Made by a program: the position numbers and the translations under genes
Source of the DNA: Fragilaria crotonensis
Taxonomy: Eukaryota > Bacillariophyta > Fragilariophyceae > Fragilariales > Fragilariaceae
NCBI GenBank assembly: GCA_022925895.1
Contig: JAKSYS010000839.1
Location: forward strand, 1 to 19,669
Length of the DNA: 19,669 nt
Direction of reading: 5' to 3'
Shown here: positions 1-9,219 of the stretch, piece by piece
Layout of the letters: each line of letters starts with the position of its first letter
Numbering within the stretch: the first letter of the stretch is position 1
The notes under the pieces: generated by a model
Told to the model about the DNA's origin: nothing
Database searches by the model: none
The model's input: the letters and a program-made list of their open reading frames with translations, nothing else

Positions 1-1193
1 AAATACCCTTTAGAATTGAACTGTCAGAGGAGGTTAATTGCACGGATGATTGACCAAGGAATTCAGACCGTTTTGTCAATGCTGGAATGCTTATTCGTTT
101 TGATGCCATCGACTGACATGGTTTGTAATTGTAATTGTAATTGTAATTGACTTCAGGTGTTTCATCCTTTTGTTGCGGCTTCCACTGTTCCGACAATCTG
201 TGACTACGGTAAGCATCAACGGATGTGGCCATGAGAGGCAGGTCGTTGCCTATTTCTTAGTACTGAAACGCCCTTTCCAGAACGCACAAATTGGTTCGCC
301 GGAGGCGGAAAAGGACCAGAGGGACCACTAAGCGTATTGGTAAGCAAGTTGCACTTTTGTACCTCAAAGTCGTGATGTGACATCTGTTGGATAGATAGAG
401 TGGGCGACATCGAAGCTTGAATAACCCCCACCGATGGATCAACAGGAAGCAATGAAGAATCGACTTTCGAGCAGTCTTTGGCACACTGTACGATGCATCG
501 AGCCCTGCAAATCCCAGAAGTCGTAGTAACCCGCACGACAAATGAAAGAGAAGAGGACAAGTACAAGCTTAGAGGTGGCATTGGAAGGCAGCAATGATGC
601 TTCCCACTTCCGGTGATTGTGTTCTACTATTTCCATAATCGTCAACCGACCGGTGCGATGCGTCGCCACAACAAAACCAGAGCATGTCCCGCAGTCAACG
701 ATGGGTGCCAGCATTCCGGATATGGCATGCAATGCAGCGAACCATGCGTGTGCGAGGAACGTGCCGACGACGGTGACCACTTGACTTCGTCCATGAGGTT
801 GAATAGCTAATTACACGGTGACAACAGAGAAAAGCGCAGATTGCATGATCACTTGGCGGAATTTTACTTTATGATTTTGTATGCGCAGTATAAAGATACC
901 AAGCTGCGCGCGAGGAGGGTTGAGGGTGAAACCTGCCATACGTGACACAAAAATTCGTTGAGAACCCCGTGCACGGGAACCGCCGCGTTGGAGGTCGTAC
1001 TTGTCTCAGAGGCTTGGATCGTATTTAACAGTACGACAGGATACGGTAGGACAGTACGGTCAGTAATATACAGTAGACTAAAATCCGATCATGCAATTTT
1101 ATCATGATTCGCTATCTCCCATCCTACCAGGTACAAGTAGTTGTTTCATTACACAATCCGGAGAATGAGCAACACATTGACATTTAATGATGT
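1..1193. other. No convincing gene; non-coding left end
   Basis: The open frames here (largest about 120 codons, minus strand, 216-780) overlap one another in different frames, mostly begin at non-ATG codons, and show no motif I recognise. Visible small structures are a hexamer microsatellite near 123-149, an inverted repeat GCGCAG/CTGCGC around a TATAAAG-like string (883-909), and a run of loosely repeated ACAGTA/TACGG words at 1028-1076. A decayed gene cannot be excluded. Confidence 0.5.
123..149. repeat. TTGTAA hexamer microsatellite
   Basis: Four perfect TTGTAA units followed by a partial TTG. It lies outside any supported gene, and the copy number is probably polymorphic between strains. 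Confidence 0.9.
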
Positions 1194-2275
1194 ATCTTCA
1201 TTGAAAATAGTCCAATATAGAATCTAAAATAACCAACATTTAGACATTTTAAAGACGAACAGAGCTGCAATGAAGACAATGGAACGAAACGATCGTGCTG
1301 AGTTGGTGAACATCGATTTGCACAACAACTTAGGAGTTTCAAATCATGATGATTTGTGAACCGACGGCGCTTTTTATTCTCTATCTTCACGAAGAAAAGT
1401 CCAATCGAAAATCTGAAATGACGGACATTGAGACAACGTAACCTCGAACAAAATTTGAATGAAGGTCATCGAGCAAAATGTACCGGCTAAGGATGCAATC
1501 AGCAGAATGGCGAACGAATTTCGAGGTTTGAATCGTGAATGGCATATGCACCATCTATGCATGTCGTACTCTATCTTCACGAAGAAACGTCCAATCGAAA
1601 ATCTGAAACGACGAACATTGAGAAGCGTTAGAGGCGAACAAAGTTGCACAACGGATCGTCAAACGAAACGTACCGCTTGTGGATCCAAATAGCGAAATTG
1701 CGGACGCATTTCGAGTTTGAATCGTGATTGGCATATGCACCATCTATTCATGTCGCACTCTATCTTCACGAAGAAAAGTCAATTAAAAATCTGAAACAAC
1801 GAACATTGAGAAGCGTTAGAGGCGAACAAAGTTGCACAACGGATCGTCAAACGAAACGTACCTCTTGTGGATCCAAATAGCAAAATTGCGGTCAATTTCG
1901 AGTTTTCAATATTGACTCACATATGCACCATCTATGCATGTCGTACTCATCTTCACGAAGAAACGTCCAATCATAAATCTGAAACGACGAACATTGAGAA
2001 GCGTTAGAGGCGAACAAAGTTGCACAACGGATCGTCAAACGAAACGTACCTCTTGTGGATTCAAATAGCAAAATGGTGGACGAATTTCGAGTTTTCAATC
2101 GTGACTGTCATGTGCACCACCTCTGCATTTCGTACTCCATCATAACTAATAATTGTCCGATTTCATATCTGAAATGACGAACATTGAGAAGCGTTAAAGG
2201 CGAACAAAGTTGCACGACGGATCATCAAACGAAACATACCTCTTGAGGATACAAATGAAGGAATTGAAAGCAGCA
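1194..2275. repeat. Tandem array, about six ~189-bp units
   Basis: The marker ATCTTCACGAAGAAA recurs at 1383, 1573, 1762 and 1949, with degenerate copies at 1194 and 2139, giving periods of 189, 190, 189, 187 and 190 bp. A second conserved block (GAACATTGAGAAGCGTTAGA, then GGATCGTCAAACGAAACGTA) recurs in each inner unit. The three inner units (1573-2138) are nearly identical and the outer ones are clearly diverged. The minus strand holds a similar ~60-codon frame in several units, but 187- and 190-bp spacings break any continuous frame. I therefore treat it as non-coding satellite DNA. The last unit is truncated near 2275. Confidence 0.9.
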
Positions 2276-2383
2276 CTGATATTGGGAGTGTGGTGTGCAC
2301 AGCTTCAATTTTGGGCTGCAACAACATTCTGACAATACCATGTAACTACGTTTGATATTGTCTCCGTATGGCGAGTGATTCTC

Positions 2384-2466
2384 CTCCGGACGTAGCAATT
2401 CCTAAGTAAAAAATCCCTCCGGACGTGAAAAATCCCCCTCCGGACGTGAAATCGCCACTCCGGACG
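2384..2466 (+). repeat. Short tandem repeat of CTCCGGACGT
   Basis: CTCCGGACGT occurs at 2384, 2417, 2438 and 2458, mostly followed by GAAAAATCC-like or GAAATC-like spacers. It ends about 70 bp before the ATG at 2539. It may be a plain minisatellite or a cluster of binding sites for the promoter of the broken gene downstream; the sequence alone does not decide. The TCCGGA core is palindromic. Confidence 0.75.
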
Positions 2467-2847
2467 TATGAAGTAAAAGCATCCATACTTGAGGAATTTT
2501 TATCCAGTTCGAACCCCTTTTCCTTAGGGGTAGTCTCTATGGCAGGAGGTCGTGGTCGAGCAGGACGACGACAACGTGGTGGAGGTGCTGGGAGAAGTGG
2601 TCGAGGAGCTAGAGGTGGTCCTCCTCCTTGTCCTCCTCCGCCTTGTCCTCCGCCTCCTCCACCTGCTCCACCGGATCATGCGGCTGCTGCTGCCAACAGT
2701 GTTGAAGATTCTCCAGCTACACGAACACGACGACAACTGATGCTTGCGCTTCAAGCAGGTTCTAATTCTGCTGATTGTCATGATGGTGGTCGTGAGGGTC
2801 GCGGTCGTGCTGCCGATGTCACAGAAGATTCTTCAACTAGAAGGACG

Positions 2848-2907
2848 CGTCAACGACTTGCTGCAGCTTCTCATGTAAGGCGTCAACGACTTGCTGCAGC
2901 TTCTCAT
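2848..2907 (+). repeat. 33-bp in-frame duplication
   Basis: CGTCAACGACTTGCTGCAGC and the following bases to TCTCAT occur at 2848 and again at 2881. The period is 33 bp (11 codons), so the host frame is kept and RRQRLAAASH is doubled. It arose while, or without disturbing, the coding frame. Confidence 0.85.
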
Positions 2908-3720
2908 ATAAGTGCTCCCGGTAATGCTCATATGATGCGAAGATTGTTTGCCGACACAGACAGAAGTGAGGAGGAGGATGATGATGATGGAGAAGACGAC
3001 CCTGCTTATGATGAACCTGTTGCAGCTCCCATTCATGCTCCAGCAACAGACGGGCGACAAGTTGGTCACGAAGGGGTATTGCAATATGGGAACAGACTGA
3101 CAAATGTGGGAAAAGATTGGTTGCTTGAGAAGTGTGTGAAAGAGGATGTGTTTCCCAAGCAGAAGTTTGCAAATTTGAATGGTGATCTTGACTTCAGCAA
3201 CAACCGTAATTCTATCTGCAGATTCATGGCGGAAAAAATGAAAGTTCAGGAAGTGGATGTGGAAGGTTGGTGGGAGAGTTCAAAGAAAGCTGTCGATAAG
3301 AAACTGAAAAACCATAGGAACAATGTGATCAAAACAAAAAAACAAAATTCAACGGTGAGAAGGTGGCGACTGATTTCTGTGACATTATGCTGGCAATGCA
3401 CTATTTCTTCTGACACCCTACTCTTGCTTCTCTGGCTGATATTACCACAGAAAATATACTAGCTGTAACAAACCGGGAATTCCGCTTGCGGAGCATCATG
3501 GGAATGAGAAGTATCCCATCAAGGCCAGCATATGTAGAGTTGTTGGATTGTCTTGCAAGGGCAGTGGTTGGACGTAAAGTGTACGTTGATAACAGGATGA
3601 CTAAACCATTGAGTGAATGGTTTACACTGACAGACGAGGCATTTCTACTGTTGTGCCTAGAGTCGTATGTACCGAAGTGGAATCGGGAATGGGCTCAAAG
3701 TTCTCGTGCTCCGATAGCAG

Positions 3721-3874
3721 CAGCAGCAGCAGAACGGCAACAAGAAGGAGAGCAAAAAGAAGGCGACGGTGAAGACGCATTGTACACAGGGAGAAGCCAG
3801 CAGCAGCAGAACGGCAACAAGAAGGAGAGCAAAAAGAAGGCGACGGTGAAGGCGCATTGTACACAGGGAGAAGC
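3721..3874 (+). repeat. 77-bp tandem duplication that breaks the frame
   Basis: Bases 3721-3797 are repeated at 3798-3874 with a single mismatch (A at 3775 against G at 3852). The junction lies in a CAG-rich string, which fits replication slippage or microhomology. As 77 is not a multiple of three, the second copy is read in a different frame; removing it on paper would join the upstream frame to the one carrying LERFNGLMIDVY. Confidence 0.9.
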
Positions 3875-4243
3875 CGAGGAACAAAGCGCAGCTGGTCAAA
3901 GGATGGATTAGAGCGATTCAATGGGCTTATGATTGATGTTTATCGGGACCGACAGGCAAATGGGGCCAACTTTGACAACATTTTCAGAGAGGAGATGATC
4001 AAAAGGTATGGCAAACAAAACGACAGCGCAAATCCAGCATGAGGGGGAGAAGATGAGCAAGCAAATCCTGAAAATTGTGTTGTAGTAGTGTACAGTGACT
4101 TCAACATGGAACAGCTTATGGCTCATGCCACAGCTGCCAGTGCTGTTGGTGCCGGTAGAGAAGCAACAAGAGGAGGGCAGCAAGAACAAGGGAATGATGA
4201 TGATGATAGTCATACAGAAGAAGTGAGCAGAGTAATGGTATGA

Positions 4244-4757
4244 AAATCAACCGTAGTACAATAAATATATATCAAACCGTTTCTACACATTGAAAATATT
4301 AGCTGCGACCAATTTGTCCAAAGTATTTGTACATAAATATCCACAACATTTCTATATAAAGATGTCAATTTGTAAATTAATACCTATAACTTTCTAAGTA
4401 AAGAGAACAGAATCTGTCTCAAAAAACCAAAGAAATAATTAGAATGAAATATAAATAAATACTTAGAAATCACAGAAATGGGCTTCCTGATGGACTATCA
4501 CGGGACCGACTCCGCGAGACGAACCAGGAGAGAGAGACAAAACTATTAGGACCAGATTCCGATGCCATCTATTTAGTTCCACTAGCATCGTGAACACGAA
4601 GGAGAAACCAGAGAAAACCACATACAACACACGAATCGACACGACAGTGCGCGAGACAACAGTACGACGAATCCACTAAGCGGCCGACTCATCCGACTAA
4701 ACGGACTTAAAGAAATTCGGACAAGACTCGGAATTTATTTCGAAACCTGACACGGAC
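4244..4757. other. A/T-rich intergenic spacer
   Basis: No open frame of note. The left part is A/T-rich (ATAAATATATAT near 4261), which could serve 3'-end formation of the broken gene. The part from about 4500 is less A/T-rich and leads to the retrotransposon insertion point. Confidence 0.6.
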
Positions 4758-4761
4758 ATAC
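4758..4761. repeat. Target-site duplication, left copy (ATAC)
   Basis: ATAC immediately left of the left LTR is matched by ATAC immediately right of the right LTR. A fifth base does not match exactly in either direction, so the true duplication may be 4 bp, or 5 bp with one change. Confidence 0.55.
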
Positions 4762-4993
4762 CGTGTAAATTGGATCTGAGTGGCAAACCTTACCTGAAAT
4801 GGATAGATAAAGGTAAAAAGGTAGATGAAAAGATCTGTTGATGCAAAAACGATTTAGTGTAATAATATAAGCGCTGCCTTCGCATTAGAGTAGGGCTTCG
4901 CGTTGCATTCTTTCCTTCGATCTCGAATCCTTGTACTACCATAGTATACGGCACCCGTGCCAGTACCGTGACCAGAGCGTTCGGATTCTCGCG
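4762..4993 (-). repeat. 3' LTR (left copy)
   Basis: 232 bp, identical to 11112-11343; identity extends 2 bp further left (AC), which could be chance. Read on the minus strand it begins CGCGAGAATCCG and ends near TTTACACG, so the canonical terminal TG/CA is absent. A TATATTATT string (minus strand) may be the promoter TATA element. Just inside the LTR, 4994-5000 reads GGGGAC on the minus strand; it is the only purine-rich string there and a weak polypurine-tract candidate. Confidence 0.93.
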
Positions 4994-5127
4994 GTCCCCG
5001 TAAATCGTATATGATCCATCAGGACGATTTAACTAATACCTGGTGTATGCACCCACGGCTCGGTGGCCGCCCAGGAGGTAAAAGGGAGTGCTCATGCTAC
5101 CCACCAATAACCTTGGGTTCGTGCGTT

Positions 5128-8100
5128 TCAGTAAATGATATGGCGACAAAGGGCACGTCGTCTATCAGCGGTCAAGATCTTCGTAAAGAGGTCTGCTAGG
5201 TTTGTCATTCCATCCTCTTTGCCAACTCGAAGTATCTTAGCAGCCACTGCTTCGCGTATGGCATGATAATTGATTGCGTTGTGCTTTTTCATGAGGGTGG
5301 ATTGTGGCATACTCGTATTTTTCACCACTCCATTGTTGTCACAGAAGACATTTGCCGGACCAATAATGGGTACTCCGAACATCCGTAATTTGTATCGAAG
5401 TGCGACGATCATTTCCTTTGCAATACGAAGTGCCACAAATTCACTGCCGAAACTGGATGACTCAACGGTATTCTGGCGTTTTGAGAACCACAGAATAGGT
5501 GCGTTCTGTACATAAACCAAAATGCCCGTGTGTGACCTGCGCGTCACTACATTCCCAGCATGATTTGCGTCAACGAAACATGAGATCACAACAGCTTTAC
5601 CTCGAGGCTGCGGCATATTTGGCGGTAATTCCTCCGTCACGTTTCCATAGAAATCGGTCCAATCGGCGTCGGTATTGAACACTCTCTCGTCAATCACTGG
5701 TTCCCTTGGATCGAATACGACGCGCTTTTTTAGGAAAGCAAAGATGTGGTAAGCTGCCTCAAGATGCCCGCGAGGCGGGAGTGCCTGATGTTGCGATAAT
5801 TGGGAAACCTCGACAAAAATATCCATGCGTCCAAGTTCAACTGCCCATCGTAGAATACCAATCAGCTGTAAAAAGCGTGTGGCACCGTCATCATCCAATT
5901 CCGTCGTCACGTCAAGTTCCGGTTTGTAATTTGTCGGAAAGGGGTTACGCGCTGTTGACTTCAAGTGTGCCTCAGGGTCTTCTTCGAGCAATAAAGCCTC
6001 AACTACCTTGACTGCATTCTTCACATACGTCCTGGCGGACATCCCCCATTCCGACTTGCCGTTCGGTAGCTGAACTCGTTCGATGTTTGCACCAAGGTAA
6101 ATATCGGGTTCTTTTACACTTTCTGGCTTCAACTCGTAAAGTTTTCCAAGTTCGTCCATAATCTCACGGGGTGCCTTCGCGAATATCAAGATATCGTCCA
6201 CGTAGACTAGGATCATTTCGTAATGTGACTCCTTTGGTTTTATCCATACATCGGGATCAGCACGTGTTGATGAAAATCCGATATCGCGGAGCGTTGCAGC
6301 CAAATCTGCACGCCAAGCAGCGCCGGATGACTTCAGACCGTAGAGTGCCCGAGTGATTACTAGAACCTTGCCTGCATCGGGCCCGGTTTCGACTTGTCCT
6401 TCAAACCATATCTTTTCGCGGCATGGAGCGTTTAGATACGCGTTAGTGACGTCGCCAGCAAGGACATCTAGATCATTCAGACCTGCAATGAGAAATGCAA
6501 GTCGAATGCTATTGCGTGATACTACACTGGAATACGTAACCGAGCTTGGTGTGTCGGTCAAGTGGCCACCGGCAACAAATCTTGCTTTTCGAGTGAAATC
6601 CATTTTGACGTCAAAGATGACGTGACATTTAATCTCCTGGAATCCAATCATATCAGTTGCCTTACCAGCTCGTACTTGCTCTGGTGTAAAGTTATCATTG
6701 ACCCTCCAGGCAACTTTTACTTTGGTCATTTCTTTACCCAGCGCCTTGCGCCAAAAGTCTGTCCCCGTTTCATCGTCAAGTGCTAACGCCTCTTCGACCG
6801 ACTTGGGAATTCGGATACCAAATTTGTGTGTCGTTTTCCAATATCGAGACTTAGCCTTGGAAATAATGCGATTCCTCTTCCGCAGCACATTGTGGACCCA
6901 CCAGTTAAACGCTGGTTGTTCCGCGATCCGGTTCTGAATGGCATATTCTGCGACTTGGACCGGGTACGCGTCTTTTATATCCTTCAACTTGACCCAGTCC
7001 GACGAGCCATCCTTCCACGACACAAGGAGGGACCATCCTCTCGTGGTATGTTTAGGTACGCGATTTCCGTTGCGACTGATAACATACCCATCCGCCAGTG
7101 CCACAGCTGATCCGTCACTCTTGTGGTCAATTATTTCCTTAAGGAGTTGGTACTGGTTACCTTCCGAATCAATCTGAGAAAACATATTTTCTGCAATCAC
7201 ATTGGCAAAGTAATTTTCCGTCGAGCCATCGGTAAATTCAACGACATATTCCCGGGTATCGAACAATGGATTTGCATGGGCGTGACCAATCGGATCGCCT
7301 GCAAAGGTCTTGGCCCTCTTGGTGACTCGACCGCGTCGCTCGCTGCCGGTCCCAATATCAAAGATCAGTTCCGCATTCAAATATTTGTCCAGAAGGTCAT
7401 CGCTTAAGTCATCAGCCTCTAGTGTTTCAGGTACTATCATATCGCCATAGTCGGTTTTATCTGGGGTCTCGGGTACTACTCCACCTGAATACTGATCACT
7501 ATCTTCGTCCTGTATAAAGAACGACGAATCCATTGGACCATCCACATAAAACCCATCCTCGTTCAGGCGTTGGTCGACATTCTCATCGAACATCGCAATT
7601 TGCTTCTTCGTTTCCTCGTTTAAAATATCTTCTCTGGCAACATGTTGAACGGTTGTTCTTGCAATCACGTTACCTGACGCCACGAGGATCCAATAACATA
7701 AGTCACTGCCGACCCTGTGGGCGACCCCAAGCCAACGTCCGAGTCTTCGTCCGGTCCCATCTAGCTGAATTTTGCTGTGGTCATATACCCACACTCTATC
7801 GTAGAACTCAAAATCCAACCATTCTGAAATGTCAGGGGTTTGCCCGGTCACAGCCTCCAATCCAGTTCGTAGTTGCGAACCTCGGGGAATGCGGTTCATA
7901 ATTCCGGCTTCATACGTCAAGCCGTAATCCCATAATCGCTTTGGAATCCTCTTCTTTAGCATCCGATTCCTCCATCGCCTTTTGAGCTCACCGATCTCCC
8001 TTTCAGCTGCGTGATTTTGATTCTTACGTCCTACCTCTGTTCTTCGTAGTCTAATTCGAAGTCGGTTAACCTCCTTCATGAATTCGGTCTTTGGACCTGT

Positions 8101-9219
8101 CATCTCGGTCGCGCCATCAGAGATCAGGGTGTCAGGGATCCCAGTGTCGTCAGCGAACTCCGTCAACGCTTGTGATACCTTAGACTTCGACGGTAATGGA
8201 TGCACACTTGTGTAGTAACCATTCGTAAAAACCTGTGCGCACGAATTTCCCTTGAGTGAAATGACCTTGGAAAACAAGGTGTCGGTAAACCAGTCCCCGT
8301 TTAACCTCCGACGGTTAAGGTGTAAATGATCAACTCGGTATCGCCTGTGGACTGGGTGAATTGCTGTACGTATCCCGCGCTGGGTCGTAACTTGTAAAGT
8401 CCGCTTTGCTGTTTCAATACCTACGTTCCATTTTGCTGCGAGATTCTCTGGAGTAACTTTGGCATGCCTATCACTTGTAATAGCCGCAGATATACTTGTC
8501 AGAGTTGTTCCAGTGGCTGTCCCCGTAACTGCGGCAGAGACAAGGGACAAGGCATCGGTTTTCAGAGAACACAAAAAACGCTCGTCAAAAGACGAAGAGA
8601 TGTGCGACAAGACATTGATCGATTCGGAAATGGTTGTAGCAATCGAGTCCATAACCCGAAAGTCCGGAGAGTTGCCGGAGGGCATGGATAGCCCAGATGG
8701 GTCCCAATAAGGTGCGGTAAGGGTAATCGGGAACAAGTTATCGAGTTCCCAAAGTGTAGGAACACGGGACTCAAAGTAAAGGTTGGGGCCATCTGGGTGA
8801 AAGGCGATGAAAAAGGATTCAGTGTCAATGCCGAGCGCGCGATGCGGATCCCATTGATCATCGCAAACACTGTAACCAAAAGATCGGATCTGATGCGGAT
8901 TGATCAGAGATGTATGTAGGTCATCCCCAAACCACAATGCTTGATCTACGATCAATAAGACCGATTGTCCCGTTGTAGGGCACAAGTACGTCGAAGCACA
9001 CTTGGCCACCGGGACATTCACTTTGGGACTGTATTCCATCGAGAAGGGGGCGACGCTGCAAAACTGTCCAGTAAACTCTAAAACCCGCCAATTGGGTCCC
9101 GCACAAATGGTGTCCGCATGATTATCAATCTCGTTTCGGCCAACTTGCCCTTCATGGACAGTGGGGTGTTGAGTCAGGGTAGTGCTGGCTGTCTTTCTCA
9201 TGCTGGAGATGACTGGCAT
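5128..9219 (-). CDS. pol: Copia-type Pol polyprotein (PR-IN-RT-RNase H)
   Basis: 1363 aa. Protease: IDNHADT at residues 31-37, the place of the D-[ST]-G active site. A helix-turn-helix-like stretch (LAAKWNVGIETAKRTLQVTT, about 260-279) stands where copia elements usually carry an HHCC zinc finger. Integrase core: D309 or D313, D368 (LISDGATE), E406 (QNHAAERE). An acidic linker (about 540-620) follows, then a chromodomain-like segment (about 727-762, LLVSWKDGSSDWVKLKDIKD). Reverse transcriptase: D923 (DVTNAYLN), ALYGLKSSGAAW (958-969), YVDD (1006-1009). RNase H: D1217, E1260, D1294, ending near LADLFTKIL. All motifs look intact. The polyprotein would be cut by its own protease and copies the element RNA into DNA and integrates it. 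The ATG at 9219 is the first in this ORF, but the frame is open back to the Gag UGA, so translation may instead come by readthrough. Protease lies only about 30 residues in. Confidence 0.96.
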   Translation of the reverse strand: MPVISSMRKTASTTLTQHPTVHEGQVGRNEIDNHADTICAGPNWRVLEFTGQFCSVAPFSMEYSPKVNVPVAKCASTYLCPTTGQSVLLIVDQALWFGDDLHTSLINPHQIRSFGYSVCDDQWDPHRALGIDTESFFIAFHPDGPNLYFESRVPTLWELDNLFPITLTAPYWDPSGLSMPSGNSPDFRVMDSIATTISESINVLSHISSSFDERFLCSLKTDALSLVSAAVTGTATGTTLTSISAAITSDRHAKVTPENLAAKWNVGIETAKRTLQVTTQRGIRTAIHPVHRRYRVDHLHLNRRRLNGDWFTDTLFSKVISLKGNSCAQVFTNGYYTSVHPLPSKSKVSQALTEFADDTGIPDTLISDGATEMTGPKTEFMKEVNRLRIRLRRTEVGRKNQNHAAEREIGELKRRWRNRMLKKRIPKRLWDYGLTYEAGIMNRIPRGSQLRTGLEAVTGQTPDISEWLDFEFYDRVWVYDHSKIQLDGTGRRLGRWLGVAHRVGSDLCYWILVASGNVIARTTVQHVAREDILNEETKKQIAMFDENVDQRLNEDGFYVDGPMDSSFFIQDEDSDQYSGGVVPETPDKTDYGDMIVPETLEADDLSDDLLDKYLNAELIFDIGTGSERRGRVTKRAKTFAGDPIGHAHANPLFDTREYVVEFTDGSTENYFANVIAENMFSQIDSEGNQYQLLKEIIDHKSDGSAVALADGYVISRNGNRVPKHTTRGWSLLVSWKDGSSDWVKLKDIKDAYPVQVAEYAIQNRIAEQPAFNWWVHNVLRKRNRIISKAKSRYWKTTHKFGIRIPKSVEEALALDDETGTDFWRKALGKEMTKVKVAWRVNDNFTPEQVRAGKATDMIGFQEIKCHVIFDVKMDFTRKARFVAGGHLTDTPSSVTYSSVVSRNSIRLAFLIAGLNDLDVLAGDVTNAYLNAPCREKIWFEGQVETGPDAGKVLVITRALYGLKSSGAAWRADLAATLRDIGFSSTRADPDVWIKPKESHYEMILVYVDDILIFAKAPREIMDELGKLYELKPESVKEPDIYLGANIERVQLPNGKSEWGMSARTYVKNAVKVVEALLLEEDPEAHLKSTARNPFPTNYKPELDVTTELDDDGATRFLQLIGILRWAVELGRMDIFVEVSQLSQHQALPPRGHLEAAYHIFAFLKKRVVFDPREPVIDERVFNTDADWTDFYGNVTEELPPNMPQPRGKAVVISCFVDANHAGNVVTRRSHTGILVYVQNAPILWFSKRQNTVESSSFGSEFVALRIAKEMIVALRYKLRMFGVPIIGPANVFCDNNGVVKNTSMPQSTLMKKHNAINYHAIREAVAAKILRVGKEDGMTNLADLFTKILTADRRRALCRHIIY

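Larger units (their letters stand above)
2539..4243 (+). pseudogene. Broken gene of unknown family, Arg/Gly/Pro-rich N-terminus
   Basis: I start at the ATG at 2539 (MAGGRGRAG); the frame is open further up, but only through the CTCCGGACGT repeats and without an ATG. Order of parts: an RG-rich stretch, a Pro/Cys-Pro run, an Ala run, a direct repeat of RRQRLAAASH, an acidic patch (SEEEDDDDGEDD), then a globular-looking region (GKDWLLEKCVKEDVFP through VEGWWESSKKAVDKKLKN) ending near 3330. Coding-like sequence continues in another frame from about 3345 (EKVATDFCDIMLAMHYF), is stopped by UGA at 3411-3413, resumes (HPTLASLADITTENILAVTN) to an Ala/Gln/Lys-rich region, shifts frame through a 77-bp tandem duplication, continues (LERFNGLMIDVYRDR), meets UGA at 4040-4042, and stays open to UGA at 4241-4243. 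An A-rich string at 3331-3347 is the probable first frameshift site. I recognise no named family; RG-rich and basic stretches suggest nucleic-acid binding, as inference only. Splicing could explain part of this but not the duplication. Confidence 0.65.

Noticed and set aside
439-780. Minus-strand 113-codon open frame
   Set aside because: It begins at GTG, overlaps rival frames and has no recognisable motif. Not enough for a gene call in a eukaryotic window.
1374-2098. Tandem-repeat protein gene on the minus strand of the 189-bp array
   Set aside because: Similar ~60-codon frames occur in several units, but unit lengths of 187 and 190 bp break the frame and stops intervene.
2505-2531. tRNA-like GTTCGAACCCC with a following CCCC/GGGG hairpin
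   Set aside because: No cloverleaf can be built upstream; it is probably chance.
3354-3491. An intron (GTGAGA...AG) explaining the break in the unknown gene
   Set aside because: The supposed intron reads as protein in one frame (EKVATDFCDIML, HPTLASLADITTEN), so frameshift plus nonsense fits better. RNA data could revive it.
5270-8710. Many plus-strand open frames of 60-120 codons
   Set aside because: They lie antisense to the intact Pol ORF, which has every catalytic motif; they have no motifs of their own.
5128-9219. Genome-wide reassignment of UGA to tryptophan
   Set aside because: Pol is open for 1,363 codons under the standard code, with over 20 tryptophans all encoded by TGG, and itself ends with UGA.
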